The notes beneath the pieces were generated by a model, which was given only the letters and a program-made list of their open reading frames with translations, did no database searches and was not told where the DNA came from. A program made the translations under genes and the position numbers. Positions 32,808 to 41,076 of a stretch of DNA of 56,382 nucleotides are shown here, one piece after another; the stretch's first letter is position 1, and each line of letters opens with the position of its first letter. This DNA is from Streptomyces aidingensis (lineage in GTDB: Bacteria > Actinomycetota > Actinomycetes > Streptomycetales > Streptomycetaceae), in NCBI RefSeq assembly GCF_900112355.1, contig NZ_FOLM01000024.1, forward strand, positions 1-56,382, read 5' to 3'.

Positions 32808-35123
32808 GTGTCGTCACCGTCTTCCCCGCTGTTCCGGATCGGTCGTTCCGCCGCCCGGCGACCATGGTGGGCGATCGGCGCCTGGCTGCTTGCCGCCGTC
32901 ATCGTCGTCGCCGCCTCCGCCACCGCCGGCCGGGAACTGGAGGACACCTTCGAGGCGCCCGGACTTGACTCCCAGCGCGCCGCCGAACTGCTGACCGCCG
33001 CCGGCGCGGACGAGGCCGGACTGACCGCCCGCGTCGTGCTGACACCGCATGACGCCTCGGCGACCTTCTTCGACGACCCCGCCGCCCGGCAGGCGCTGGC
33101 CCGGGTGCAGGAAAAGGTGTCCGGGCTGGAGGCGGTGATCGCGACCTCCGATCCGGCCGGTGCGCTGGCGGCCGGGCAGGAGGCGGCCGTGGCGAGCGGC
33201 GCCGTCTCGCCCGACGGGCGGGTCGCGCTCATCACACTCCAGTACCCCGTGCTCCAGGAGCTCGACAGCGGTGATCTGGCGGAACTGAAGGCAGCGGTGG
33301 CCTCCTACCAGGACCGGGCCGGGGCCGGCGCCGCCGTCCAGGTCGAGGCCGGTGGTGATCTGTTCTTCTCGTTCGAGGAGGCCGAGGCCGGCACCGGCGA
33401 GATGATGGGCCTGCTCGCGGCGGTCGTTGTCCTGCTTGTCGCGTTCGGCTCACTGATCGCCATGGGCCTGCCGATCGGCATGGCACTGTTCGGCCTGGTG
33501 GTCGGCGTGAGCTCACTGCAGCTGATCACCTATCTGGTGGAGATCCCGAGCTGGGCCCCGGTGCTGGCCACCATGGTCGGCCTCGGGGTCGGCATCGACT
33601 ACGCGCTCTTCCTGGTCACCCGTCACCGAGAACACCTGGCCGCCGGGATGGGCGTCGCGGAGTCGGCCGGATGCGCCGTCGCCACCGCCGGCCGGGCGGT
33701 CGTCTTCGCGGGCGGCACGGTCGTGGTGTCGATCCTCGGGCTCGCCGCCGCCGGCATCCCGTTCGTCACCGCGGGCGGTGTCGCCGTCGCCGCCGTCGTG
33801 ATGATCATGGTGGCGGCGTCGGTCACCCTGCTGCCCGCGTTCCTCGGGCTGGCCGGGCACCGCATCAACGGCTTCGGCATCCCCCGGATCCTGCGCCGCC
33901 GGGCCCGGCGCCCGGCCGCCCCCGGCGCGGGCCGCCCGCGGCAGTTCTGGCAGCGGTGGGGCACGCATGTCGGCCGCCATGCCGTCGCCTACCTGGTCGG
34001 CGGCACGCTGCTGCTGCTCGCCCTGGCCGCCCCCGTGCTGGCCCTGCGCCTCGGCTTTCCCGACGAGGGCACCCTCCCGGACTCCCGGACCGAGCGGCGG
34101 GCCTACGACCTGGTCGCGGAGGGGTTCGGCCCCGGTGCGAGCGGCCCGCTGGTCATCGCGGTCGATCTGGCCGGGGACCCCTCGGTGGTGGAGCCGCTGT
34201 ACGAGGCCGTCGCCGACGACCCGGGTATCGCCTCGGTGGCACCGCCGCGCATCGACGCCGACGCCGGGGTGGCCCTGCTGCGGGCGGTGGCGACCACCGC
34301 GCCCCAGGACGAGGAGACCCGCGCCACGGTCGAGCGGCTGCGCGCCGCCGTCTTCCCGGCGGTGCTGGCCGGCAGCGGGGCCACCGCCCATGTCGGCGGT
34401 CAGACCGCGGGCTTCATCGATCTCGGCGACCGGGTGCAGGAACGGCTGCCGCTGTTCATCGCCTCGGTGGTGGTGCTGTCCTTCCTGCTGCTGGTGGTGG
34501 TGTTCCGCTCCGTCCTGGTGCCGCTGAAGGCGGCGCTGCTGAATCTGCTCAGCATCGGCGCCGCGTACGGGGTGCTGGTGATGGTGTTCCAGTGGGGGTG
34601 GGGCAGGTCGCTGATCGGCCTCGAAGCCCCGGTGCCGATCGTGTCCTTCATCCCGATGTTCATGTTCGCGATCGTGTTCGGCCTGTCGATGGACTACGAG
34701 GTGTTCCTGCTCTCCCGGGTGCGCGAGCACTACCTGGCGACCGGTGACAACGACGCCTCGGTGGTGCGCGGACTGGCCGGCACCGCCCGGGTGATCACCT
34801 CGGCCGCGCTGATCATGGTGTCGGTGTTCCTCGGCTTTGTGCTGGGCGAGGATCCGTCGGCCAAGATGCTGGGGCTCGGTCTGGCGACCGCCGTCGCGGT
34901 CGACGCGTCCATCGTGCGGATGGTGCTGGTCCCGGCCACCATGAAGCTGCTGGGCAGGGCCAACTGGTGGCTCCCGTCCTGGCTCGGCCGCCTCCTCCCC
35001 GCCGCGGCGCCCGCACCCGGGACCGCCGCCGCCCCCACCGCCACGGCCGCCGCCGGCACCCCGGTCACCGCCCCCGCGCACGATCCGGCCGCCGCTCCGC
35101 AGGCCCCGGCCCGGTCCCGGTGA
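32808..35123 (+). CDS. MMPL-family (RND superfamily) exporter
   Basis: A 771-aa membrane transporter. GTG 32808 follows GAGGAG by 7 bases. An N-terminal helix (WWAIGAWLLAAVIVVAASATAG) is followed by a large outer loop (ELEDTFEAPGLDSQRAAELL), then a first bundle with VVVLLVAFGSLIAMGLPIGMAL, the GLGVGIDYALFLVTRHREHLA motif carrying the Asp-Tyr pair typical of MMPL proton relay, a second helix (WGTHVGRHAVAYLVGGTLLLLALAAP), a second outer loop, and a second bundle with FGLSMDYEVFLLSRVREHY. It would export lipids or hydrophobic compounds. The Ala/Pro tail after about residue 730 is low-complexity. Adjacent divergent two-component genes make regulation by them plausible. Confidence 0.93.
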   Translation: MSSPSSPLFRIGRSAARRPWWAIGAWLLAAVIVVAASATAGRELEDTFEAPGLDSQRAAELLTAAGADEAGLTARVVLTPHDASATFFDDPAARQALARVQEKVSGLEAVIATSDPAGALAAGQEAAVASGAVSPDGRVALITLQYPVLQELDSGDLAELKAAVASYQDRAGAGAAVQVEAGGDLFFSFEEAEAGTGEMMGLLAAVVVLLVAFGSLIAMGLPIGMALFGLVVGVSSLQLITYLVEIPSWAPVLATMVGLGVGIDYALFLVTRHREHLAAGMGVAESAGCAVATAGRAVVFAGGTVVVSILGLAAAGIPFVTAGGVAVAAVVMIMVAASVTLLPAFLGLAGHRINGFGIPRILRRRARRPAAPGAGRPRQFWQRWGTHVGRHAVAYLVGGTLLLLALAAPVLALRLGFPDEGTLPDSRTERRAYDLVAEGFGPGASGPLVIAVDLAGDPSVVEPLYEAVADDPGIASVAPPRIDADAGVALLRAVATTAPQDEETRATVERLRAAVFPAVLAGSGATAHVGGQTAGFIDLGDRVQERLPLFIASVVVLSFLLLVVVFRSVLVPLKAALLNLLSIGAAYGVLVMVFQWGWGRSLIGLEAPVPIVSFIPMFMFAIVFGLSMDYEVFLLSRVREHYLATGDNDASVVRGLAGTARVITSAALIMVSVFLGFVLGEDPSAKMLGLGLATAVAVDASIVRMVLVPATMKLLGRANWWLPSWLGRLLPAAAPAPGTAAAPTATAAAGTPVTAPAHDPAAAPQAPARSR

Positions 35124-35141
35124 GCAAGCCGGGACCGGGCC
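35108..35141. terminator. Terminator overlapping the MMPL stop codon
   Basis: GGCCCGGTCCCGG (35108-35120) and its perfect complement CCGGGACCGGGCC (35129-35141) form a 13-bp stem; the stop codon TGA lies in the loop. It serves the convergent MMPL and SDR genes, whose stops are 39 bp apart. Confidence 0.7.
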
Positions 35142-35162
35142 GGGCCGGGGACGGCACGGTGG

Positions 35163-36206
35163 TCAGGACGCCGGGGCCGGGGCCGGGGCGATGCTCAGCA
35201 GGTCGTCCCAGCCGCTGCCCCGGATCGCCTCCGCGGCGACCCCCTGGGAGAGCGCGTTGAGCTCGTCCAGGAAGCCGAAGCCGGGCCCGGCCAGCCGGAT
35301 CGGACGCTCCCCGTGCGGGGTGCGGACCATCAGGGCCACGGCGTCGGCGATCTCCTGGGGCTCCGGCGAGGCACCGTCCGGCAGCAGTTGGGCCTCGGCC
35401 CGCTCGGCGAGCTCGCCGTAGGCGCGCCGGCGCCGCGCGTCCTCCCGGGACAGACCGTCCAGGTACTGCCGGTAGTAGCGGGCCCCGTTGTCCAGCAGCC
35501 CGGTCAGGTAGGCACCCGGCTCGACGATCACGAACTCCACACCGAAGGGGGCGAGTTCATACCGGCAGGACTCGGTCATGGCCTCCAGCGCCCACTTGGC
35601 CCCGATGTAGGAGCCCATGAACGGCAGCACGAACCGGCCCAGGGCGGTGGTCATCTGGACCACCAGGCCCTCGCCCTGGTCCCGCATCAGGGGAAGCACC
35701 GCCCGGTTCATCCGCAGATGCCCGAACAGGTTGGTGTCGAAGGACTTCTTCAGCTCCTCCACGGTGAGGGTCTCCAGCACCGCGGGGCTGAAGATCCCGG
35801 CGTTGTTGAACAGCACGTCGATCCGGCCGGCCCGGCGGCGCACCCGGCGCACCCCGTGCTCCACCGACCGCTCGTCGGTGATGTCGATCTCGACGACCTC
35901 CAGGGCCAGCCCTTCCCGGCGCGCGGTCTTCAGCAGCGCCGCGGCCGGGCCCGCGTTGCGCGTGTACCGGTGCCGCATGGAGGCGAAGACCCGGTGCCCC
36001 GCCCGGGCCAGGGTCAGTGCCGTCAGATGGCCGAAGCCGCTGCTGCAGCCCGTGATCAGCACCACCCGCCGCTGCGGATGGCGCCGCGGCTGCGTCCGTT
36101 CCCGCGCCGCCGCCTCGCCGACCGGCATGGTGCCCAGGCCCGCGGCGGCGGCGAGCCCCAGGGTGCCGAGGACGGTCCGGCGGCCGGGCCGTGGCTTGTC
36201 AGACAT
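35163..36206 (-). CDS. Tat-signal-bearing short-chain dehydrogenase
   Basis: A 347-aa SDR with an N-terminal twin-arginine signal (GRRTVLGTLGLAAAAGLG at about 8-25), unusual for a Rossmann enzyme because export in the folded state would carry the cofactor. The SDR core follows: TGCSSGFGHLTALTLA near residue 51, NNAGIF near residue 127, the Ser region VVQMTTALGR (Thr-Thr in place of the usual Ser), YIGAKWALE as the catalytic YxxxK, and PGAYLTGLLD after it. The end motif GFGFLDELNALS is not one I recognise. ATG 36206 is fixed by the Tat motif. It follows the sensor kinase gene in the same direction with 65 bp between, and could be part of its transcript. Confidence 0.82.
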   Translation of the reverse strand: MSDKPRPGRRTVLGTLGLAAAAGLGTMPVGEAAARERTQPRRHPQRRVVLITGCSSGFGHLTALTLARAGHRVFASMRHRYTRNAGPAAALLKTARREGLALEVVEIDITDERSVEHGVRRVRRRAGRIDVLFNNAGIFSPAVLETLTVEELKKSFDTNLFGHLRMNRAVLPLMRDQGEGLVVQMTTALGRFVLPFMGSYIGAKWALEAMTESCRYELAPFGVEFVIVEPGAYLTGLLDNGARYYRQYLDGLSREDARRRRAYGELAERAEAQLLPDGASPEPQEIADAVALMVRTPHGERPIRLAGPGFGFLDELNALSQGVAAEAIRGSGWDDLLSIAPAPAPAS

Positions 36207-36271
36207 ACGAGTACTCCCCACGTGACATGACCGGTGCCGCCGCGTCCGCTGCGCGGCGGCTGTCCGGAACG

Positions 36272-37567
36272 CTAGGCACCGGCACCGAAAGCGGGGCGAA
36301 ACGCGGGACCGGGCGGCAGCGGGGCACCGGCCGGCGGGCGGGGGGCGCGGTCCGCGGGGGCCGCGCGGTCCGGGAACCAGAGCACAAAGGTGCTGCCCGT
36401 GCCCGGCCGGGAATGCACCGCCACCGTGCCGTCGTGCGCCTCGGCGATCTGCCGGACGATGGCCAGCCCCAGACCGCTGTGCCCGGCCGTGGTGCCCCCG
36501 GAGCCGCTGAAGAAGCGGGTGAAGATGCGTTCGTGGTCCTCCCGTGCGATGCCCGGCCCCTGGTCCCGCACGGCAGCCCAGCACCAGCCGCGGCGGGTGC
36601 CGCAGGCCACGGTCACCGCCGAGCCGGCGGGTGCCAGCCGGACGGCGTTGGACAGCAGGTTGTCCACCGCGCGGGCCAGCGCCCGGGGATCGCCCGCGAC
36701 CACCGGGCCGGGCGCCAGCCGCCGCTCCAGACGCAGTCCGCGGTCCTTGGCGGCCTGCGCGTACTCGTCGCAGACCTCCTCCGCCACCGACGCCAGGTCC
36801 ACGTCCTGGTCGACAAAGGCGGGCGAGGCACGGCGGGCCGAGGCCAGCAGATCCTCGATGAGCCGAGTCATCCGGCCGGTGGCCCGGACCACCACCGTGC
36901 TCGCCCGGGCCCGTTCCCGCGGGTCGACGTGGTCCAGCGCCAGCACCGCCTCCACATTGGCCCGGATCACCGCCAGCGGGTTGAGCAGCTCGTGCGAGGC
37001 GTCGCCGACGATCCGCCGCTGGGTGCTGAACGCCTCGTCCAGCCGGTCCAGCATGGAGTCCAGCGTGTCGGCCAGCATGCGCAGTTCGTCCTGCGGCCCG
37101 GCCAGCGCGATCCGGCGGGAGAGATCGGTGGCGCTGATCTCGCGCGCCGTCTCGGTGATCCGCCGCACCGGGCGCAGCGCCCGGCCGGACAGCCACCAGC
37201 CGGTGACCAGTCCGGCCACGAACAGCACCGCGATGGCCTGGAGGGACAGGGTGCGCAGCATGCCGAGGGTCTTGTGGTTGACGGCGTTCTCCACCCCCTC
37301 GAAGTCGGCCGCCCGGAAGGTGGAGTCCTCCTTGATCTCCCACAGCCCCTCGCTGTTGCGCCACACATGGGAGACCTCGACCGGGTTCAGCGGCTCGGCG
37401 TGCAGGGTGGCGCTGAGCACCAGGTACACGGCGGTCACCACCAGCGCGGCGACGCCGAACAGAACGGCGGAGTAGGTGACGGCGAGCCGGAACCGGATGG
37501 TCTGCATCCAGAACGGAAGCCGGCTTTGCCGCGGCGGGCGGCGGCCGGGCGGCGGCGGCCCGCTCAC
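36272..37567 (-). CDS. Sensor histidine kinase (EnvZ/PhoR-like, HAMP-HisKA)
   Basis: A 431-aa membrane kinase. TM1 lies at about 28-52 (LAVTYSAVLFGVAALVVTAVYLVL), a short outer loop of about 60 residues follows, TM2 is around 115-135 (SLQAIAVLFVAGLVTGWWLS), then a HAMP domain (RPVRRITETAREISATDLSRRI). The phospho-accepting His is in VGDASHELLNPLAVIRANV; the usual HELRTPL is changed to HELLNPL, which is noteworthy. The ATPase domain has AVDNLLSNAVRLA, RDQGPGIAREDHERIF and HSGLGLAIVRQIAEAHDG. It ends in a Pro-rich tail. Its start overlaps the response regulator stop by four bases (37564-37567). Confidence 0.92.
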   Translation of the reverse strand: MSGPPPPGRRPPRQSRLPFWMQTIRFRLAVTYSAVLFGVAALVVTAVYLVLSATLHAEPLNPVEVSHVWRNSEGLWEIKEDSTFRAADFEGVENAVNHKTLGMLRTLSLQAIAVLFVAGLVTGWWLSGRALRPVRRITETAREISATDLSRRIALAGPQDELRMLADTLDSMLDRLDEAFSTQRRIVGDASHELLNPLAVIRANVEAVLALDHVDPRERARASTVVVRATGRMTRLIEDLLASARRASPAFVDQDVDLASVAEEVCDEYAQAAKDRGLRLERRLAPGPVVAGDPRALARAVDNLLSNAVRLAPAGSAVTVACGTRRGWCWAAVRDQGPGIAREDHERIFTRFFSGSGGTTAGHSGLGLAIVRQIAEAHDGTVAVHSRPGTGSTFVLWFPDRAAPADRAPRPPAGAPLPPGPAFRPAFGAGA

Positions 37568-38268
37568 GGCACGGGCGGCGCGGCGGGAAGCCGGTAGCCG
37601 CGCCCGATGACGGTCTCGATCGCCGGCCGCTCCGCGCCCGGCGGCGTGATCTTGCGGCGCAGCGTGCCCACCGTCACCCGCACCGTCTCGGTGAAGGGGT
37701 CGGTGTTCTCGTCCCAGACGTGTTCCAGCAGTTCCTCGGCGGAGACCACATGTCCCGGCCGGGACATCAGATAGCGCAGCACGCCGAACTCCTTCAGGGT
37801 CAGGGCCACTTCCTTGCCGTCACGCAGCACCCGGTGCCGGGAGCCGTCCAGCACCAGCGGTCCGACGGTGACCACCGCGGAGCCGCCGCCCGCGTCCCGG
37901 CGCAGCAGGGCCCGCACCCGGGCGAGGAGTTCGGCGAGCGCGAAGGGCTTGGTGAGATAGTCGTCGGCTCCGGTGTCCAGTCCGCGTACCCGGTCGGCCA
38001 GGGCGGTGCGCGCGGTGAGCATCAGGACCCGCAGATCCCGGCCCGCCGCGGTGGGCAGCGAGCCGCTCCGGATGCCGGCACAGAGCGTCAGCCCGTCGGT
38101 GTCCGGCAGCGAGATGTCCAGGACCAGCAGGTCGTAGGCGGTCACGGCGAGCCGTTCCGCCGCGGCCGAGCCGGTGACCGCGGTGTCCACCGCGTACCCG
38201 GCCCGGGCCAGCCCGCTGCGCAGCGCGTTCGCCAGATCCTCTTGGTCCTCCACCACCAGAACCCGCAT
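37564..38268 (-). CDS. OmpR/PhoB-family response regulator
   Basis: A 234-aa regulator. Receiver: MRVLVVEDQEDLANAL, Asp in LLVLDISLPDTDG near residue 53, Thr in LMLTARTA, and DDYLTKPF with Lys near residue 108. The winged-helix DNA-binding half includes LTLKEFGVLRYLMSRPG, LLEHVWDENTDPFTETVRVTVGTLRRKI and IETVIGRGYRL. ATG 38268 is the only start that gives a complete receiver. It overlaps the partner kinase, and four 10-bp direct repeats lie 83-122 bp upstream, the type of site that dimeric OmpR-family regulators bind, suggesting autoregulation. Confidence 0.94.
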   Translation of the reverse strand: MRVLVVEDQEDLANALRSGLARAGYAVDTAVTGSAAAERLAVTAYDLLVLDISLPDTDGLTLCAGIRSGSLPTAAGRDLRVLMLTARTALADRVRGLDTGADDYLTKPFALAELLARVRALLRRDAGGGSAVVTVGPLVLDGSRHRVLRDGKEVALTLKEFGVLRYLMSRPGHVVSAEELLEHVWDENTDPFTETVRVTVGTLRRKITPPGAERPAIETVIGRGYRLPAAPPVP

Positions 38269-38667
38269 GGCAGCACGGTAACTGTCCGGAGCCGGTGCCG
38301 GGCCGGGCTCTTTCGGTGGATTTTCGGCCGCGCCCCGGTGAATCCGGCTGCCCTCCGCTGTTCTCCACTGTTCTCCGCTGTTCTCCGCTGTCCCGCGCCG
38401 CCGGGACCCGGCCGTTTCGGCGGGCTTTCGGTCCGGTGTGCTGCCCTGGAGGAGGAAGGTGACCGCCGCTGCCGCGGAAGCCGGAACCCGTTCCGCGCCC
38501 GGGCCGCCACACACCCCCCGGGCGTCGGTGCCGCTGCGGGCCCCGGCCGCCCGCCCGGCGGGGAGCGGGGGACGCGGCACCGGCGGCACCTTCCGTCGGC
38601 GGCCGGGCCGTGCCGGGGGCGGAATAATCGGATGCCGGTCCAGGCAGGCCCGCCTACAGTCCGGGCC
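38269..38667. promoter_or_regulatory. Divergent intergenic region with four 10-bp direct repeats
   Basis: 399 bp between the response regulator and the acetyltransferase-like gene, without a supported gene. At 38351-38390 are four consecutive decamers CCCTCCGCTG, TTCTCCACTG, TTCTCCGCTG, TTCTCCGCTG (as CAGCGGAGAA units on the minus strand). They are good candidates for OmpR-type binding. Nearer the plus-strand gene, TACAGT at 38655-38660 ends 7 bp before its ATG and may be a -10 box for a leaderless transcript. Confidence 0.5.
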
Positions 38668-39423
38668 ATGGATGTGCGCATCGTGACGGTCGCCGAACGG
38701 CCCGAGCTGAAGTCCTCCTTTGCGGACGCGGAGACCGAGCCATGGCCCGCGTTTATGAACGAGGATCCGATGGCCATGCTGTATTACAGCGATGTCCGGA
38801 CGGCTCATCCGGAGTACGGGCTGATCGCCTATGACGCGGACGAGCCGGACCAGGCAATCGCCCGGGCGTTCTGCGTCCCGTTCGCCTGGGACGGCGACCC
38901 GGCGCTCGGCGAACTCCCCGCCGACGGCTGGGACGGGGCGATCTGGCGCTCGGCGCGCGATCGCCAGACCGGCCGGCGGCCGAATATCGTCTCGGCCCTG
39001 GAGATCACCGTTCCCACCCATCTGCAGGGCACCGGCCTGTCCGGCAGGATGCTGGCGGCGATGCGCGACAACGCCCGCCGCCTGGGCTTCGGGCATCTGA
39101 TCGCCCCGGTGCGGCCGAACCACAAGCATCTGGTTCCGGACCTGCCCATCGAGGAGTACGCGGGGCTGGTCCGGGAGGACGGTCTGCCGCAGGATCCCTG
39201 GCTGCGCGTCCATGTCCGGGCCGGCGGCCGGATCGTCGCCACCTGCACACGCGCGATGGTCATCCCCGGCACGCCGGCGGAGTGGCGTGCCTGGACCGGC
39301 CTGCCGTTCGACGAGTCGGGACCGGTGGTGGTGCCCGGCGCGCTGGTGCCGGTCCACTGCAGCGTCGAACACGACTACGCGGTCTATGTCGAACCCGGAG
39401 TGTGGGTGCACCACCGCCTGTGA
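38668..39423 (+). CDS. GNAT-like N-acetyltransferase family protein
   Basis: A 251-aa protein. No GNAT four-motif pattern is complete by eye, but the fold signals are there: MDVRIVTVAERPELKSSF at the N-terminus, IARAFCVPFAWDG as a beta strand, then VSALEITVPTHLQGTGLSGRMLAAMRDNARRLGFG, where GTGLSGRML matches the acetyl-CoA pyrophosphate loop (R/Q-x-x-G-x-G/A) near residue 122. The C-terminal half (HLIAPVRPNHKH, GLPQDPWLRVHVRAGGRIV) resembles the long actinobacterial N-acetyltransferase-like proteins. Substrate unknown. ATG 38668 has no clear ribosome site and may be translated from a leaderless mRNA. Confidence 0.72.
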   Translation: MDVRIVTVAERPELKSSFADAETEPWPAFMNEDPMAMLYYSDVRTAHPEYGLIAYDADEPDQAIARAFCVPFAWDGDPALGELPADGWDGAIWRSARDRQTGRRPNIVSALEITVPTHLQGTGLSGRMLAAMRDNARRLGFGHLIAPVRPNHKHLVPDLPIEEYAGLVREDGLPQDPWLRVHVRAGGRIVATCTRAMVIPGTPAEWRAWTGLPFDESGPVVVPGALVPVHCSVEHDYAVYVEPGVWVHHRL

Positions 39424-39433
39424 CGGTGCACGC

Positions 39434-39463
39434 GCCCCCGCCGGTCACGGCCGGACCGGGGGC
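39434..39463. terminator. Possible terminator after the acetyltransferase-like gene
   Basis: GCCCCCG (39434-39440) pairs with CGGGGGC (39457-39463), and CCGG repeats inside can extend the stem with a two-base bulge. It lies 11 bp after the stop. Confidence 0.45.
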
Positions 39464-39511
39464 GGAAGCGGTCACCGCAGGAAGGCCGGCCGTTCGTCCG
39501 CGAGACCCGGC

Positions 39512-39868
39512 GCGATCCTCCGCCGCCTGAGCCCGCGCGGACTCGCCTACGCGCACATCCTCGAAGGCGACATGACCACCAAGACCGGCACCTTCGACTA
39601 CCGCGCCCTGCGGGCGGGCTTCGACGGCGTGTACATCGCCAACAACGGCTACGACCTCGCCCGGGCCCGGGCGGCGCTGCGCGGCGGCGGCGCGGACCTC
39701 ATCGCCTTCGGCGTGCCCTTCCTGGCCAACCCCGACCTGGTCCGCCGCTACCGGGAGAATCTCCCCCTGGCCGACGCCGACCCCGCCACCTTCTACACCG
39801 GCGGCGAGACCGGCTACACCGACTACCCGTCCTTCCGCGGCGACGAAGCCGCGACCCCGGCCTGCTGA
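39512..39868 (+). pseudogene. 3' remnant of an ene-reductase (Old Yellow Enzyme family)
   Basis: About 118 codons encode the C-terminal third of an alkene reductase/N-ethylmaleimide-reductase-like flavoprotein: LSPRGLAYAHILEGDM, GVYIANNGYDLARARAAL, ADLIAFGVPFLANPDLV and a final FYTGGETGYTDYPSF. Full-length members have about 360 residues; the FMN-binding N-terminal barrel is missing, and no related sequence lies upstream. No ribosome site or start fits. It is therefore a decayed fragment left by a deletion that joined it to the acetyltransferase gene's downstream region. It is followed by GC-rich sequence and the DoxX gene. Confidence 0.8.
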
Positions 39869-40042
39869 GCACCGCGCGGCCCGGGCCTGAGGACCGCCGC
39901 CGGTGCGCGGCCTCCCCGTGGCAGGAGGCCCGCCACGCAAGGCGCCGGCCACCGGCGACCTCCCCGAGCAGCCTCTTTCGGCACCCTCTGGGCTTCGGGC
40001 AATGCGGATCGCGGCCCGTATCCCGCCCGGGCGACGGGCCGG

Positions 40043-40429
40043 TCAGCCGGTGAAGGGTTTCAGTGCGAAGCGGCCGATCGCCACGAAGGCGGTAAGGGCA
40101 AGGTAGGCCCCGTCCCCCAGCGCGGTTTTGGTCTCGCCACGGCGGATCCGCATGATCAAGGCACCGGTCATGATCAGCGCCAGGCCGGCGGCCGCCAGTG
40201 GTACGAGTATCGGCGCGATGCCGACCAAGGCAGGCAGGATCAGGCCCACGGCACCGAGGATCTCCAGTGCTCCGATGACCTTGAGGGTGCTGGGCTTGAA
40301 GTCGAGGACCCAGCGCGCGGCGTCGCCCATCGTGGCCATCTTCTCCCGAGGGATGAACAACTTCCCGAAGCCGGAGAACAGGAAGACGGCGGTCAGCAGG
40401 CCGGCGGCGATCCACAGCGCGAGGTTCAT
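40043..40429 (-). CDS. DoxX-family membrane protein
   Basis: A 128-aa integral membrane protein with four helices: MNLALWIAAGLLTAVFLFSGFGKL, IGALEILGAVGLILPALVG, ILVPLAAAGLALIMTGALIM and AYLALTAFVAIGRFAL. The GKL after helix 1 and the EILGAVGL in helix 2 are family marks of DoxX/DoxD-like proteins. Family members are linked to redox or oxidative stress systems (in mycobacteria a DoxX partners with a superoxide dismutase). GGAGAGGA before ATG 40429 is a good ribosome site. It follows the AhpD-like gene by 93 bp in the same direction and is likely transcribed with it under SigJ control. Confidence 0.88.
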   Translation of the reverse strand: MNLALWIAAGLLTAVFLFSGFGKLFIPREKMATMGDAARWVLDFKPSTLKVIGALEILGAVGLILPALVGIAPILVPLAAAGLALIMTGALIMRIRRGETKTALGDGAYLALTAFVAIGRFALKPFTG

Positions 40430-40522
40430 GAGTCCTCTCCTTGGCGAAGTTTCCGGGGGTGGCGGTGGCCGGCGGACCCGGGGGCCCGGTTCCGCCAGTG
40501 AGCCTGAGGGTGCATCTCAGCG

Positions 40523-40993
40523 TCAGCCGAACTGTCCGGGCTGGTACTCGCCGCCGGGCGTCCGGGTGATCACGTTCAGCCGGGTGACGGCGTTGATCAC
40601 GCAGATCAGGGCCACCAGGGCCATGAGCTGGTCCTCGTCGTAGTGCTTCGCCGCGTCCGCCCACGCCTCATCGGTGACGCCGCTGGAGTCGGCGAGGCGG
40701 GTGCCCTGCTCGGTGAGTTCCAGTGCCGCCCGCTCCGCCTCGGTGTAGACGGTCGCCGCCCGCCACGCCCCGACCAAGTTGATCCGCACCGCGCTCTCGC
40801 CGGCGGCTGCGGCGTCCTTGGTGTGCATGTCGAGGCAGCCCCCGCAGCCATTGATCTGGCTGGCGCGGATCTTCACCAGCTCCTGCACCGCCTTCGGCAG
40901 CGCCGAGTCGGTGATGACCTTGTTCGACGAGATGATGTACTTGGCCCACTTCGACCCGACCTCGTTGACCATGGGGTTGATCCGGGGTTCCAT
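40523..40993 (-). CDS. AhpD-like carboxymuconolactone decarboxylase family protein
   Basis: A 156-aa protein of the alkylhydroperoxidase D/CMD family. The redox CxxC-x3-H motif is visible as CGGCLDMHTKDA (about residues 51-62), with the preceding helix LVKIRASQINGCGGCL and the following GAWRAATVYTEAERAALELTEQGTRL typical of the family. It probably reduces peroxides or acts as a disulfide relay. GAAGGAGACC upstream gives the ribosome site. A motif resembling ECF41 promoters lies 38 bp before its ATG and is mirrored at the same distance before sigJ, so it is a probable SigJ target. Confidence 0.9.
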   Translation of the reverse strand: MEPRINPMVNEVGSKWAKYIISSNKVITDSALPKAVQELVKIRASQINGCGGCLDMHTKDAAAAGESAVRINLVGAWRAATVYTEAERAALELTEQGTRLADSSGVTDEAWADAAKHYDEDQLMALVALICVINAVTRLNVITRTPGGEYQPGQFG

Positions 40994-41030
40994 CTCGGTC
41001 TCCTTCGTCTTCGGACGCTTGCACCACTAC

Positions 41031-41057
41031 GACGAAGCGCCCCGCCACGACGTAACA
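41031..41057 (-). promoter_or_regulatory. ECF41/SigJ-type promoter upstream of the AhpD-like gene
   Basis: On the minus strand: TGTTACG (41057-41051), 16-bp spacer, CGTC (41034-41031), 38 bp before the ATG at 40993. ECF41 sigma factors are reported to use a -35 near TGTCACA and a -10 CGTC. The same GTTAC-N17-CGTC arrangement, at the same 38-bp distance, is present before sigJ. Confidence 0.6.
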
Positions 41058-41076
41058 ACCCCATGCGCTCGACGTC

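Noticed and set aside
37720..38667. Upstream extension of the acetyltransferase-like protein
   Set aside because: It would be antisense to the response regulator and cross the decamer repeats; the family sequence starts at 38668.
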